Origin: Jiangella aurantiaca | Lineage (GTDB): Bacteria; Actinomycetota; Actinomycetes; Jiangellales; Jiangellaceae | Assembly: GCF_004349105.1 (NCBI RefSeq) | Contig: NZ_SMLB01000046.1 | Coordinates: forward strand, 1-49,576 | Direction: 5' to 3' | Length of the DNA: 49,576 nt | Program-made: the position numbers and the translations under genes | Part shown: positions 8,524-21,052 of the stretch, one piece after another | Position numbering within the stretch: the first letter of the stretch is position 1 | How the letters are laid out: each line of letters opens with the position of its first letter | The notes under the pieces: generated by a model | What the model saw: only the letters and a program-made list of their open reading frames with translations | The model's database searches: none | Told to the model about the DNA's origin: nothing

Positions 8524-9563
8524 CGACCCAGCGCCGAGAACGGGCGCCGCGCCAGGCCGACGTCGCGCGGCTGGCGGGGGTGTCGCAGTCCGCCGTGTCG
8601 CGGGTCATCGGCGGCGACCCGGAGGCCGCCACCCGGATCCCGGAGGACACCCGGCGGCGCATCCTCGAGGCGGTGAAGGAGCTCGGCTACGTGCCGAACC
8701 TGTCCGCCCGGAAGCTGCGCAACAAGACCAACCGGCTGCTCGGCGTGCACACCTTCGAGCCGGTCTTCCCGCACGCGCGAGAGAGCTTCTACTTCGAGTT
8801 CCTGCTCGGCATCGAGGAGCGGGCCGAGGAGATCGGCTACGACCTCGTATTGTTCACGTCGACGGGGGCCGGCGACGGGCGCCGCCGCGTCTACCGCGAC
8901 GGGACCAACCGGCTCAACGTCGCCGACGGCACCGTCCTGCTCGGCGTCGCGACGGACAAGGCCGACCTCGCCCGGCTGTGGCAGGAGGGCTACCCGTTCA
9001 TCCACATCGGCCGCCGCGACGTGCCGGGCGCGGACATCCCGTGCGTCGTCCCGGACTACTTCGGCATCACCGGCGACATCGCCGGCCGGCTCGCCGCGCT
9101 GGGCCACCGGCACGTCGCCTACCTGCGCGAGGACCTCGAGCTGGAGCCGTACGAGGACCGCCGGCGCGGGTACGCCGACGCCGTAGGGCGGCTCGGGCTG
9201 ACCGACCGGTCGCCGGGCTTCCGCGGCGAGCCCGGTCTGGACGACGCGTGGCTCGACGAGCTGGCCCGCGGCCCCGAGACCGCCGTCGTCTCCGAGAGCG
9301 AGCGGCTGGCCGAGTCGCTGCTGCGCGGGCTGCGGGCGCGCGGCCGCGACGTCCCCGCCGACGTGTCCGTGGTGGTGCTCGAGGGCATCGGTCCGGAGGC
9401 GTCCCCACGGTGGGAGCACCTGGACATCCCGCGCAAGGAGATCGGCCGCATCGCCATCGACGCCCTGGTCGCCATCGTCGACGACCCGGACGCGCGCACC
9501 GAGAGCCTCGACGTCCCCTGCTCGATCGTCGACGGCGACACCACCGCGTCCGCCCGATCGTGA
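8520..9563 (+). CDS. LacI-family transcriptional regulator
   Basis: 347 residues from a GTG at 8520, with GGAGG at 8511-8515 (4-nt spacer). The N-terminal HTH and hinge helix read RQADVARLAGVSQSAVSRVI and LEAVKELGYVPNLSARKLR, followed by a periplasmic-binding-protein-like effector domain (FEFLLGIEERAEEIGYDLVLFT, later FIHIGRRDVPGADIPCVV, and HRHVAYLRE). Such proteins repress sugar-use genes until a sugar binds. It is first in a run of plus-strand glycoside genes and is probably their regulator through the sites at 8131-8184, including its own expression. The inducer is unknown. Confidence 0.93.
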   Translation: MTTQRRERAPRQADVARLAGVSQSAVSRVIGGDPEAATRIPEDTRRRILEAVKELGYVPNLSARKLRNKTNRLLGVHTFEPVFPHARESFYFEFLLGIEERAEEIGYDLVLFTSTGAGDGRRRVYRDGTNRLNVADGTVLLGVATDKADLARLWQEGYPFIHIGRRDVPGADIPCVVPDYFGITGDIAGRLAALGHRHVAYLREDLELEPYEDRRRGYADAVGRLGLTDRSPGFRGEPGLDDAWLDELARGPETAVVSESERLAESLLRGLRARGRDVPADVSVVVLEGIGPEASPRWEHLDIPRKEIGRIAIDALVAIVDDPDARTESLDVPCSIVDGDTTASARS

Positions 9564-9589
9564 CCGCCGACCGAAGGAGCCCGCACCGC

Positions 9590-11179
9590 ATGGCAGAACT
9601 CCAGACCGACGTCCTCGTGGTCGGGGGTGGGCTGGGCGGTGTCGCCGCCGCGCTCGCCGCCGCCCGGCTCGGCCACCGGGTCGTGCTGACGGAGCCGACC
9701 GACTGGCTCGGCGGCCAGCTGACCGCGCAGGCCGTGCCGCCGGACGAGCACCAGTGGATCGAGACGCCGCACACCGCCGCCGGCTACGCGGACCTGCGCC
9801 GGCGGGTCCGCGACTACTATCGGCGCAACTACCCGCTGACCCCGGCCGCCGCCGCCGACCCGCTGCTCGACCCCGGCCTGGGCATCGTGAGCCGGTTCTG
9901 CCACGAGCCTCGGGTCGCGGTCGCCGTCCTCGACGAACTGCTGGCGCCGCTGCGGGCGGCCGGCCGGCTCACCGTCCTGCTGGAGCACGCGCCGGTCGCG
10001 GCGCACACCAGCGGCGACGAGGTCGACGCCGTCACGCTGCGCGACGGCCGCACCGGCACCGACGTCACCGTCAGCGCGAGCTACGTGCTCGACGCCACCG
10101 AGTTCGGCGACCTGCTGGAGCTTGCCGGCGTCGAGCACGTCATCGGGGCCGAGGGCCAGGACGCCACCGGCGAGCCGCACGCGCCCGCCGTCACGGACCC
10201 ATTCGACCAGCAGGCGGTGTCGTGGTGCTTCGCGCTGGACCACCGGCCGGGCGAGGACCACACCGTCGACCGCCCGGCCGGGTACGACCACTGGCGCCGC
10301 ACGGTGGCGCCGTTCTGGCCCGGCCCCCAGCTGTCCTGGCGCGACGTCGTCCCGATCACGCTGCGCGAGCGCGAGTGGCGGCTGTTCGAGGCCAACCCGG
10401 GCGCGGAGGCGCCGTTCTCGCTGTGGCGGTTCCGCCGGGTGCTGGCCCGCAAGCAGCTCACCGGCGTCGACTCCGACGTCACGGTCGTGAACTGGCCGCA
10501 GATCGACTACTGGGAGCGCCCGCTGCTGGGCGTCGGCCCCGACGAGCAGTCGGCTGCGCTGGCCGCCAGCCGCGACCTGTCGCTGTCGTTCCTGCACTGG
10601 ATGCAGACGGAGGCGCCGCGGCCCGACGGCGGCACCGGCTACCCGGGGCTGCGGCTGCGGCCGGATGTCACCGGCACCGCGGACGGCCTGGCGAAGTCCG
10701 CGTACGTCCGCGAGTCGCGGCGCATCCGGGCCGAGTTCACCGTCCTCGAGCAGCACGTCGGCGTCGACGCCCGGCCGGACGGCGCCGGCAGCGAGGTGTT
10801 CGCCGACAGCGTCGGCCTCGGCCGCTACCGCATCGACCTGCACCCGAGCACCGCCGGACGGACCTACGTCGACATCGAGGCGTACCCGTTCCAGATCCCG
10901 CTCGGCGCGCTGATCCCGCAGCGCGTCGACAACCTGCTGCCGGCGAACAAGAACATCGGCACCACGCACATCACCAACGGCTGCTACCGGCTGCACCCGG
11001 TCGAGTGGAGCATCGGCGAGGCGGCCGGCGCGCTGGCCGCGTTCTGCCTCAGCCACGGGCTGCCGCCGCGGAAGGTGCGCTCCAACCAGACCCACCTGGC
11101 GGACTTCCAGCGGCTGCTGACCGGGACGCTCGGCGTCACCCTCGCCTGGCCGGACGAGATCCGCACCCACCGCGACTGA
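9590..11179 (+). CDS. FAD-dependent oxidoreductase (FAD_oxidored family)
   Basis: 529 residues from the ATG at 9590, with GAAGGAG 10 nt upstream. The dinucleotide-binding motif TDVLVVGGGLGGVAAALAAA starts at residue 6; later landmarks are DWLGGQLTAQAVPPDEH, YVLDATEFGDLLELAGVE and IPQRVDNLLPANKNIGTTHI. This matches cytoplasmic FAD oxidoreductases often encoded beside glycoside hydrolases and sugar transporters; substrates are mostly unknown. Many relatives are longer and carry a C-terminal discoidin-like module. This one ends right after the catalytic part, and such a module is encoded separately at 16229-16615. A GTG at 9560 is an alternative, less likely start. Confidence 0.88.
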   Translation: MAELQTDVLVVGGGLGGVAAALAAARLGHRVVLTEPTDWLGGQLTAQAVPPDEHQWIETPHTAAGYADLRRRVRDYYRRNYPLTPAAAADPLLDPGLGIVSRFCHEPRVAVAVLDELLAPLRAAGRLTVLLEHAPVAAHTSGDEVDAVTLRDGRTGTDVTVSASYVLDATEFGDLLELAGVEHVIGAEGQDATGEPHAPAVTDPFDQQAVSWCFALDHRPGEDHTVDRPAGYDHWRRTVAPFWPGPQLSWRDVVPITLREREWRLFEANPGAEAPFSLWRFRRVLARKQLTGVDSDVTVVNWPQIDYWERPLLGVGPDEQSAALAASRDLSLSFLHWMQTEAPRPDGGTGYPGLRLRPDVTGTADGLAKSAYVRESRRIRAEFTVLEQHVGVDARPDGAGSEVFADSVGLGRYRIDLHPSTAGRTYVDIEAYPFQIPLGALIPQRVDNLLPANKNIGTTHITNGCYRLHPVEWSIGEAAGALAAFCLSHGLPPRKVRSNQTHLADFQRLLTGTLGVTLAWPDEIRTHRD

Positions 11180-11192
11180 ATGGACTTTCGCG

Positions 11193-13628
11193 ATGACCGC
11201 ACCGCACGACGACGCGCTCCGGCCAGTGCTGGGGAAGCTGACCCTGGAGCAGAAGGTCCGGCTGCTGACCGGCGCCGACACCTGGGGCCTGTACGACGAG
11301 CCGGCCGCCGGACTGCGCCGGATGGTGCTCTCCGACGGGCCGTCCGGCATCCGCGGCGAGAGCTGGGACGACCGCGAGCGCTCGCTCAACCTGCCGTCGG
11401 CGACGGCCCTCGGCGCCACCTGGGACGTCGCGCTGGCCGAGCGCTACGGCGCCGTCCTCGCCGCAGAGGCCCGCCGCCACGGCGTCGACGTCGTCCTGGG
11501 CCCGACCATCAACCTGCACCGCAGCCCGCTGGGCGGCCGGCATTTCGAGGCGTACTCCGAGGATCCGGTGCTGACATCGCGGCTGGCGGCGGCGTACGTG
11601 CGCGGCGTCCAGGACGGCGGCGTCGGGGCGTGCCCGAAGCACTACGTCGCCAACGATTTCGAGGCCGAGCGGTTCACCGCCGACGTCGTCGTGTCGGAGC
11701 GGGCGCTGCGCGAGCTGTACCTCGCCGCGTTCGAGGACACCGTCGTCGAGCAGCGGCCCTGGATGGTGATGGCCGCGTACAACTCGGTCAACGGCGCGAC
11801 GATGACGGAGAACCCGCTGCTGGCCGAGCCGCTGTGCGGCGAATGGGGGTTCGAGGGCGTCGTCGTCTCGGACTGGTGGGCGGCGCGGACGACGGAGCCC
11901 GCGGCGCGCGCCCGGCTGGACCTGGTGATGCCCGGCCCGGACGGCCCGTGGGGCCAGAAGCTGGTCGACGCGGTCCGCACCGGCGCCGTGACGGAGGAGG
12001 CGGTCGACGAGAAGGTGCTGCGGCTGCTCCGGCTGGCGGCGCGGGTCGGCGCGCTGGACGGGTTCACCGCGGCGGCCCCGCCGACCCGGGCCGACGGCCC
12101 GGCCTTCGCCCGGGAGGTCGCCGCGACCGGCACGGTGCTGGTCCGCAACGCCGGCGGCGAGCTGCCGTGGAACGCCGGCCGGTTGCGGTCGGTCGCCGTC
12201 ATCGGGCACAACGCGCTGGCCGCCCGCACCCAGGGCGGCGGCAGTGCGCACGTCGAGCCCGAGCGGGTCGTGTCGCCGCTGGACGGGCTGCGCGCCGCGC
12301 TGCCGAGGGCGGACGTGCGCTGGACGCTGGGCGCCGTGGTCCAGCCGGGCATCGAGCCGCTGCCGCTGAGCGGCCTCACGGACCCGGCCTCCGGCGAGCC
12401 CGGGGTCCGGCTGGTGTGCAGGGCCGCCGACGGCTCCGTCGTCCTGGACGAGAACCGGCGCACCGCGAACCTGTCCCGGCTCGGGTCGGCGCGGCTGGGC
12501 GCCACCACCACGCTGGAGATCGGCGCCCGGTACGTGCCCGCCGCGGGCGGGACGACGCGGCTGGGCGTCGCCGGCGCCGGGACGGTCGAGCTGCGGGTCG
12601 ACGACGCCGTCGTGCTGGCGACAACGCTGGTCCACGACGGCGAGGAGTTCGGCGGCGGACTGGTGGCGCCGCCGTCGGCGACGGTGCCGGTCGAGCTGAC
12701 CGCCGGCACGCCGGTCGACCTGCGCGTCATCGTCGAACTGCCGCCCCGCGAGAACGCCGGCAGCGGCGTCACTCTGGTCCTCGGGGCGGACCTCGCGACG
12801 GCCGACCCGGAGACCGAGCTCGCCCGGGCCGCCGAGGCGGCGCGTGCGGCCGACGTCGCCGTCGTCGTGGTCGGCACCAGTGCCGAGGTCGAGCGGGAAG
12901 GCGCCGACCGCGCGTCACTGGCGCTGCCCGGCCGGCAGGACGACCTCGTCCGGGCGGTGGCCGCCGCCAACCCGCGCACCGTCGTGGTGGTCAACGCCGG
13001 GGCGCCGGTGCTGCTGCCGTGGCGCGACGACGTCGCAGCCGTGCTGCTCACCTGGTTCGGCGGCCAGGAGTACGGACACGCGCTGGCCGACGTGCTGCTC
13101 GGGCTGGTGGAGCCGGGCGGCCGGCTGCCGACGACCTGGCCGGCCACCGAGGCGGACGTGCCGGTCCTGGACACCGCGCCGGTGGACGGCACCGTCCGCT
13201 ACGAGGAGGGCGTCCACATCGGACACCGCGCCTGGCTGCGGGCCGGCGCGGAGCCGGCGTACCCGTTCGGCCACGGCCTGGGCTACACGAGCTGGGAGCT
13301 GACGGCGCTGCGGGCCGCAAGCGCCGCCGACGGCGGGCTGGACGTCGCCGTCGACGTGCGGAACACCGGGGCGCGGTCCGGCCGGCACGTCGTGCAGGTC
13401 TACCTGTCTCGTGCCGCTAGCGCCATCGAGCGGCCGGCCCGCTGGCTGGCCGGGTTCGCCGTCGTCGACGCGGCACCGGGGGAGGCGGCGACGGTGACCG
13501 TGCCGGTCCGGCCGCGCGCCTTCGAGCACTGGGACGGCGGCTGGCGCACCGAGCCGGGCACGTTCACCGTGCACGCCGGCTCGAACGTCCTGGACCTCCC
13601 GCTCAGCGCCGAGGTCGTCGCGGGCTGA
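11193..13628 (+). CDS. Glycoside hydrolase family 3, beta-glucosidase type with PA14-like insert
   Basis: 811 residues from the ATG at 11193. The (beta/alpha)8 domain includes MVLSDGPSGIRGESWDD, GPTINLHRSPLGGRHFEAYS and KHYVANDFE, and the nucleophile Asp227 in VVSDWWAA. A PA14-like insert follows (residues ~390-540; TTLEIGARYVPAAGGTTRLG, VDLRVIVELPPREN), then the alpha/beta sandwich (VAVVVVGTSAEVEREGADR) and a fibronectin-III-like end. There is no signal peptide, so it acts on imported oligosaccharides or glycosides. It starts 13 nt after the oxidoreductase stop with no strong ribosome binding site, suggesting coupling. Substrate specificity cannot be read from the sequence. Confidence 0.95.
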   Translation: MTAPHDDALRPVLGKLTLEQKVRLLTGADTWGLYDEPAAGLRRMVLSDGPSGIRGESWDDRERSLNLPSATALGATWDVALAERYGAVLAAEARRHGVDVVLGPTINLHRSPLGGRHFEAYSEDPVLTSRLAAAYVRGVQDGGVGACPKHYVANDFEAERFTADVVVSERALRELYLAAFEDTVVEQRPWMVMAAYNSVNGATMTENPLLAEPLCGEWGFEGVVVSDWWAARTTEPAARARLDLVMPGPDGPWGQKLVDAVRTGAVTEEAVDEKVLRLLRLAARVGALDGFTAAAPPTRADGPAFAREVAATGTVLVRNAGGELPWNAGRLRSVAVIGHNALAARTQGGGSAHVEPERVVSPLDGLRAALPRADVRWTLGAVVQPGIEPLPLSGLTDPASGEPGVRLVCRAADGSVVLDENRRTANLSRLGSARLGATTTLEIGARYVPAAGGTTRLGVAGAGTVELRVDDAVVLATTLVHDGEEFGGGLVAPPSATVPVELTAGTPVDLRVIVELPPRENAGSGVTLVLGADLATADPETELARAAEAARAADVAVVVVGTSAEVEREGADRASLALPGRQDDLVRAVAAANPRTVVVVNAGAPVLLPWRDDVAAVLLTWFGGQEYGHALADVLLGLVEPGGRLPTTWPATEADVPVLDTAPVDGTVRYEEGVHIGHRAWLRAGAEPAYPFGHGLGYTSWELTALRAASAADGGLDVAVDVRNTGARSGRHVVQVYLSRAASAIERPARWLAGFAVVDAAPGEAATVTVPVRPRAFEHWDGGWRTEPGTFTVHAGSNVLDLPLSAEVVAG

Positions 13629-13722
13629 GCGGGCCGCGGAGGAGATCGCCTGGGGCCGGGAAGCAGGTCGGCGAGTACACAGACGGGGTCCTGGGGCCGA
13701 ACGAGTTTCGAAGGAGAAGCGC

Positions 13723-13974
13723 ATGTTGGGGAGATCACCGAGAACCGTCCTCCTCGCCACGGCGGCCGCGCTGCCGGCCTTGCGCACGCAGGGCAACCGG
13801 GTCGTCGACGCCAACGGCGCGCCGGTGACGCTGCGCGGCGTGTCGATGCCCGCGCCGGAGCAGAACGACGTCTGCACCGACCGCAACTCCAAGCCGATCA
13901 GCGAGCTGATCGACCAGGTCCGCCTGGTCATCGCCGACCCGTCGAACAACGCGGCCGACATCGCCCGCGTCTAG
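13723..13974 (+). pseudogene. Truncated GH5-type (cellulase-like) secreted protein, N-terminal fragment
   Basis: 83 codons from an ATG with AAGGAG 6 nt upstream. It begins with an Arg-containing hydrophobic segment (RSPRTVLLATAAALPAL), then runs straight into GNRVVDANGAPVTLRGVSMP, the first strand region of secreted GH5 cellulases. CTDRNSKPISELIDQV follows, and after that the similarity stops and the frame ends at a TAG. The signal peptide looks shortened, and the whole catalytic barrel, including both catalytic Glu residues, is missing. The intact ribosome binding site suggests recent decay. The gap 13629-13722 before it holds no other gene. Confidence 0.7.
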
Positions 13975-14019
13975 TCCGAGATCACCCCCGGGGACAGCCG
14001 TCGAGAGGAACTACGGATC

Positions 14020-16185
14020 ATGGATCGCTTCAGTGTCGCGGCGCTCGCCGCCTCGATGCTCGTCTTGGCGCTCGTCTCAGCCGCGCCGGCCGCGCCGGCC
14101 GCGCCGGCCGCGCCGGCCGCCCCGTCGGGCGGGCTCGAGATCAGCACGCTGTCCGGCCGGCCCGACACCGTCGCCGGTGGGAACACGCTCCTGCGCGTCG
14201 ACGTCCCCCGGCACGTCGCACTCGACCGGGTGAGGGTCACCCTGAACGGCGACGACGTCAGCGGCGTTTTCGTCGCCGACCGTGCCGGGCGGACCCTCAC
14301 GGGGCTCGTCCACGGCCTGCGTCGCGGACCGAACACGCTGGTCGCGAGCGCCCCCGGGCGTCACCGGGACCGGCTCGACGTCGTCAACCATCCGCAGGAA
14401 GGGCCGGTGTTCTCCGGACCCCACCAGCAGCCGTACACCTGCGAGACCGCGCAGTTCGCCGTGCCGGTGATCGGCGGGACACTCGGCCAGCCGCTGGACG
14501 AGAACTGCACCGTCGAGCCTCGTGTCGACTACTTCTACCGGACCACCGCCGGCGGCTACGCGCCCTGGCCGGCCGATGCGACGTCGTACCCGGCCGACCT
14601 GGCGGACACGACCACGTCGGCGGGCGTGAACGTCCCGTTCATCGTGCGGATGGAGACCGGCAGCGCCAACCGCGCCGTCGTCCAGACGAGCATGCTGCAC
14701 GACCCGCTGGGCGAGACCGAGCCGACGCCCACGCGACGCGCTGACGGCTGGAACGGCCGGGCCGTCTTCACCCTCGGCGGCGGCTGCTCCGGGGGCTGGT
14801 ACCGCTCCGGCGCCGGCACGGGCGGGGTCACCGACGCGTTCCTGCTCGGTCAGGGCTACGCGCTGATGTCCTCGTCGCTCAACGTCTTCGGCAACAACTG
14901 CAACGACCTCACCGCGGCCGAGTCGGCGATGATGACCAAAGAGCTGTTCGTCGAGCGCTACGGGCCGGTCGAGCACACCATCGGGTTCGGCTGTTCCGGC
15001 GGCTCGTACCAGGCGCACCAGATCACCGACAACTACCCCGGCATCTTCGACGGCATCGTCGTGGGCTGCTCGTTCCCCGAGGTGGGGTTCGGGACGGTCG
15101 GCTTCATCAGTGACGCCTGGCTGCTGCACGAGTACTTCACCAACGACGCCACCCTGGCGTGGTCGCAGGAGCAGCAGCGTCGCGTGGCGGGCTTCGCCAC
15201 CTACGCCACGCTGCCGAGCATGGCCGTCAGCGCCGGGCGCATCGACCCGCGGCGGTTCTGCGGCATCCTGCCGGTCGAGCAGCGCTACGACCCGGTCACC
15301 AATCCCGGCGGTGCCCGTTGCGACGTCTACGACCACGCGATCAACGTCTACGGCGCAGACCCCGGCACCGGGTTCGCGCGGCGGCCGCTGGACAACGTCG
15401 GCATCCAGTACGGGCTGGCGACGTTGAACGACGGCACGATCACCCCGGAGCAGTTCCTGGAGCTGAACGAGCGGGTCGGCGGCTTCGACGCGGACGCGAA
15501 CATCGTGGCCGGCCGGACAGTGGCCGACCTCGACGCGACCCGCATCGCGTACCGGACCGGCCGCCTGACCAACGGCGGCGGTGGCCTGGCGGATGTGCCG
15601 ATCATCGACTACCGGGCCTACTATGACGACCAGCCGTGGGGTGACATCCACGTCCGCTACCACACGTCCTCGATGCGGGAGCGGCTCGAGAACGCGAACG
15701 GCACGGCGGCCAACCACGTGAGCCTGCTGGAGGACGCCCGCTACGGGCTGTTCAGCACGCAGAGCCCGCTCCTGCGGCACGCGATCACGCAGATGGACCG
15801 CTGGCTGACGACGCTCGCGGCGGACGACTCCGGGGCGGCGCGCATCGACAAGATCGTCGCGGCCCGGCCGGTGGAGCTGGTGGAGGGGTGCATGACGCGG
15901 GCGGCCGCGCCGGTGTTCGTCGCCGAGACGCTGGACCGCGACCCGGCAGGGGAGTGCGAGCGGCTGTACCCGTCGGCGTCGTTCCCACGTGAGGTGGCCG
16001 GCGAGAGCGTGGCCGCCGATGTCGTCAAGTGCCGGCTGAGGCCGCCGGAGCGCGACGACTACGCCGTCGAGTGGACCGACGAGCAGTGGCAGCGCCTGAC
16101 GACGGTCTTCGCCGGCGGCGTGTGCGACTACGGCGTGCCCGGGGTCGAGCAGCAGGGCCTCGCCGGCACCTGGCTGCGGTTCTGA
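14020..16185 (+). CDS. Secreted DUF6351 family protein, tannase-like alpha/beta hydrolase
   Basis: 721 residues from the ATG at 14020, with GAGAGGA about 10 nt upstream. The N-terminus is a Sec-type signal peptide (RFSVAALAASMLVLALVSA) running into an Ala-Ala-Pro repeat. The body shows GRAVFTLGGGCSGGWYRSGA and HTIGFGCSGGSYQAHQITDN, where Ser326 in GCSGG is the probable nucleophile; the pattern YPGIFDGIVVGCSFPEV recalls tannase/feruloyl esterases. Several Cys are spread along the chain, as in secreted proteins. DUF6351 has no established reaction. Beside GH3 and GH2 genes, an extracellular esterase acting on plant-derived esters or glycosides is a reasonable inference, no more. Confidence 0.82.
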   Translation: MDRFSVAALAASMLVLALVSAAPAAPAAPAAPAAPSGGLEISTLSGRPDTVAGGNTLLRVDVPRHVALDRVRVTLNGDDVSGVFVADRAGRTLTGLVHGLRRGPNTLVASAPGRHRDRLDVVNHPQEGPVFSGPHQQPYTCETAQFAVPVIGGTLGQPLDENCTVEPRVDYFYRTTAGGYAPWPADATSYPADLADTTTSAGVNVPFIVRMETGSANRAVVQTSMLHDPLGETEPTPTRRADGWNGRAVFTLGGGCSGGWYRSGAGTGGVTDAFLLGQGYALMSSSLNVFGNNCNDLTAAESAMMTKELFVERYGPVEHTIGFGCSGGSYQAHQITDNYPGIFDGIVVGCSFPEVGFGTVGFISDAWLLHEYFTNDATLAWSQEQQRRVAGFATYATLPSMAVSAGRIDPRRFCGILPVEQRYDPVTNPGGARCDVYDHAINVYGADPGTGFARRPLDNVGIQYGLATLNDGTITPEQFLELNERVGGFDADANIVAGRTVADLDATRIAYRTGRLTNGGGGLADVPIIDYRAYYDDQPWGDIHVRYHTSSMRERLENANGTAANHVSLLEDARYGLFSTQSPLLRHAITQMDRWLTTLAADDSGAARIDKIVAARPVELVEGCMTRAAAPVFVAETLDRDPAGECERLYPSASFPREVAGESVAADVVKCRLRPPERDDYAVEWTDEQWQRLTTVFAGGVCDYGVPGVEQQGLAGTWLRF
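14080..14115 (+). repeat. Tandem 9-bp repeat coding Ala-Ala-Pro in the signal-peptide region
   Basis: Four perfect copies of GCCGCGCCG followed by a degenerate fifth (GCCGCCCCG). They encode AAP x5 directly after the hydrophobic core of the DUF6351 signal peptide. Copy number could change by slippage without shifting the frame. Confidence 0.85.
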
Positions 16186-16228
16186 CCCGGTGTTCGCCGA
16201 CATGATCCACCACAGCGAAGGAGCAGGC

Positions 16229-20009
<3,781 letters not shown>

Positions 20010-20017
<8 letters not shown>

Positions 20018-20756
20018 AGGCCGGCGCCGCAGCCAGGACAGCACGCGCATCGTCGAAGGCGCCGATGTTCACCGGCGCGGCCTCCCAGGCGGCGACCCAG
20101 AGGTCTTGGGCCGCGGCCGCGGTCATCTCGCCGTCGGCGTGTGCGGCCATCGCGTTGAGGTGGTTGGCCCAGTCCTGCAGGCCGGTGGTCGAGGCGGCGA
20201 CGGCGGCGGTCATCGCGGTCTCTCGCTCGAGACAGGCGGCGGCCTGCTCGGCGACGTTCTCCGGCGCGTCCTCGATCGAGGCGAGGTCGGCGCAGCCGGG
20301 CAGCGCCTCGTACGCCTCCAGGGCGGCGGTGGCCTGGGCGACGTCGTCGGGACCGGCGAGGCGGGTGCGCTTCCAGATGGCCCGCATGTCATCCTCGGCG
20401 ACGGTGCCGTTCAGCATGTCGGTGCGTGCCTGGACGTGCTCGCCCCAGTGCCCAATGCCGACGCCGGCGCGCTCGACGTAGGCGTCGCCGGCGGCGAGGC
20501 GGTCGGCGCAGGCGCTGACGGCGTCGCGCGCGGCCTGGGCGATCTCGAAGGAGCCGGGTGTCTCGTCGCCGCGAGACGTCTCGGCGGCGGCGTCCGCGCG
20601 GGCGTCGTCGGCTGTGGCAGGCGAGTCATCGCCGGTGTCGCCGCCGGTCAGCGCATTCACGCCCGCCCAGCCGAGCAGCGGCACGCCGAGTACCACTACT
20701 GCGACGATGACGAACCCGGCCGCACTGCGTCGTTGGCGTTTTCGTTGCCGTGGCAA
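20010..20756 (-). CDS. Membrane-anchored extracytoplasmic protein, unknown function
   Basis: 248 residues from a TTG at 20756, with AAGGGGG and a 5-nt spacer upstream, which makes the rare start credible. A basic N-terminus (RQRKRQRR) precedes one membrane span (GFVIVAVVVLGVPLLGWAGV), an acidic low-complexity linker, and an outer domain rich in Ala with four Cys (SACADRL, LPGCADL, AACLERE, PACE at the end). A helical extracytoplasmic domain with paired disulfides is likely. No family recognised. Followed by the membrane gene at 19418-20017 in the same operon. Confidence 0.65.
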
Positions 20757-21052
20757 AGGTGCCCCCCTTCAATCCTCGGGCATTTTTCCATATAACAGTG
20801 ATCAAATACATAGCCCGTCTTATCGGCAGAGAATACGGGCATATCGATCTTGCGAGCTGGGGATTCTCTGGTCTGGCGCGGTCGTCGCCAGAGATCTTCT
20901 CGATCGCGGCGGAGCGCGCCTCCGGCCGGCCGTCCCATTGCCAAATTCGTGAATGCGGACTTGACGAATCGTGAAGACGGGGCGAAAGCGGACGCTGGAA
21001 TTCACCGTCTGGACACGTCGGAGTCGCCTCGGGGCTGATCCGGGCGGCCAGA
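20757..21052. other. Divergent intergenic gap with a low-GC stretch
   Basis: This 296-bp gap separates the minus-strand envelope operon from the plus-strand glycosyltransferase. About 20780-20860 is strikingly richer in A and T than its surroundings (for example TTTTTCCATATAACAGTGAT near 20783). A plus-strand frame at 20750-20974 is open but has AT-rich third positions and no family resemblance, so I do not call it a gene. Promoters for both neighbours must lie here; I cannot place them with confidence. Confidence 0.5.

Noticed and set aside
20750-20974. 74-codon plus-strand frame in the low-GC gap
   Set aside because: Third positions are AT-rich, unlike every real gene here, and it overlaps the start region of the minus-strand gene.
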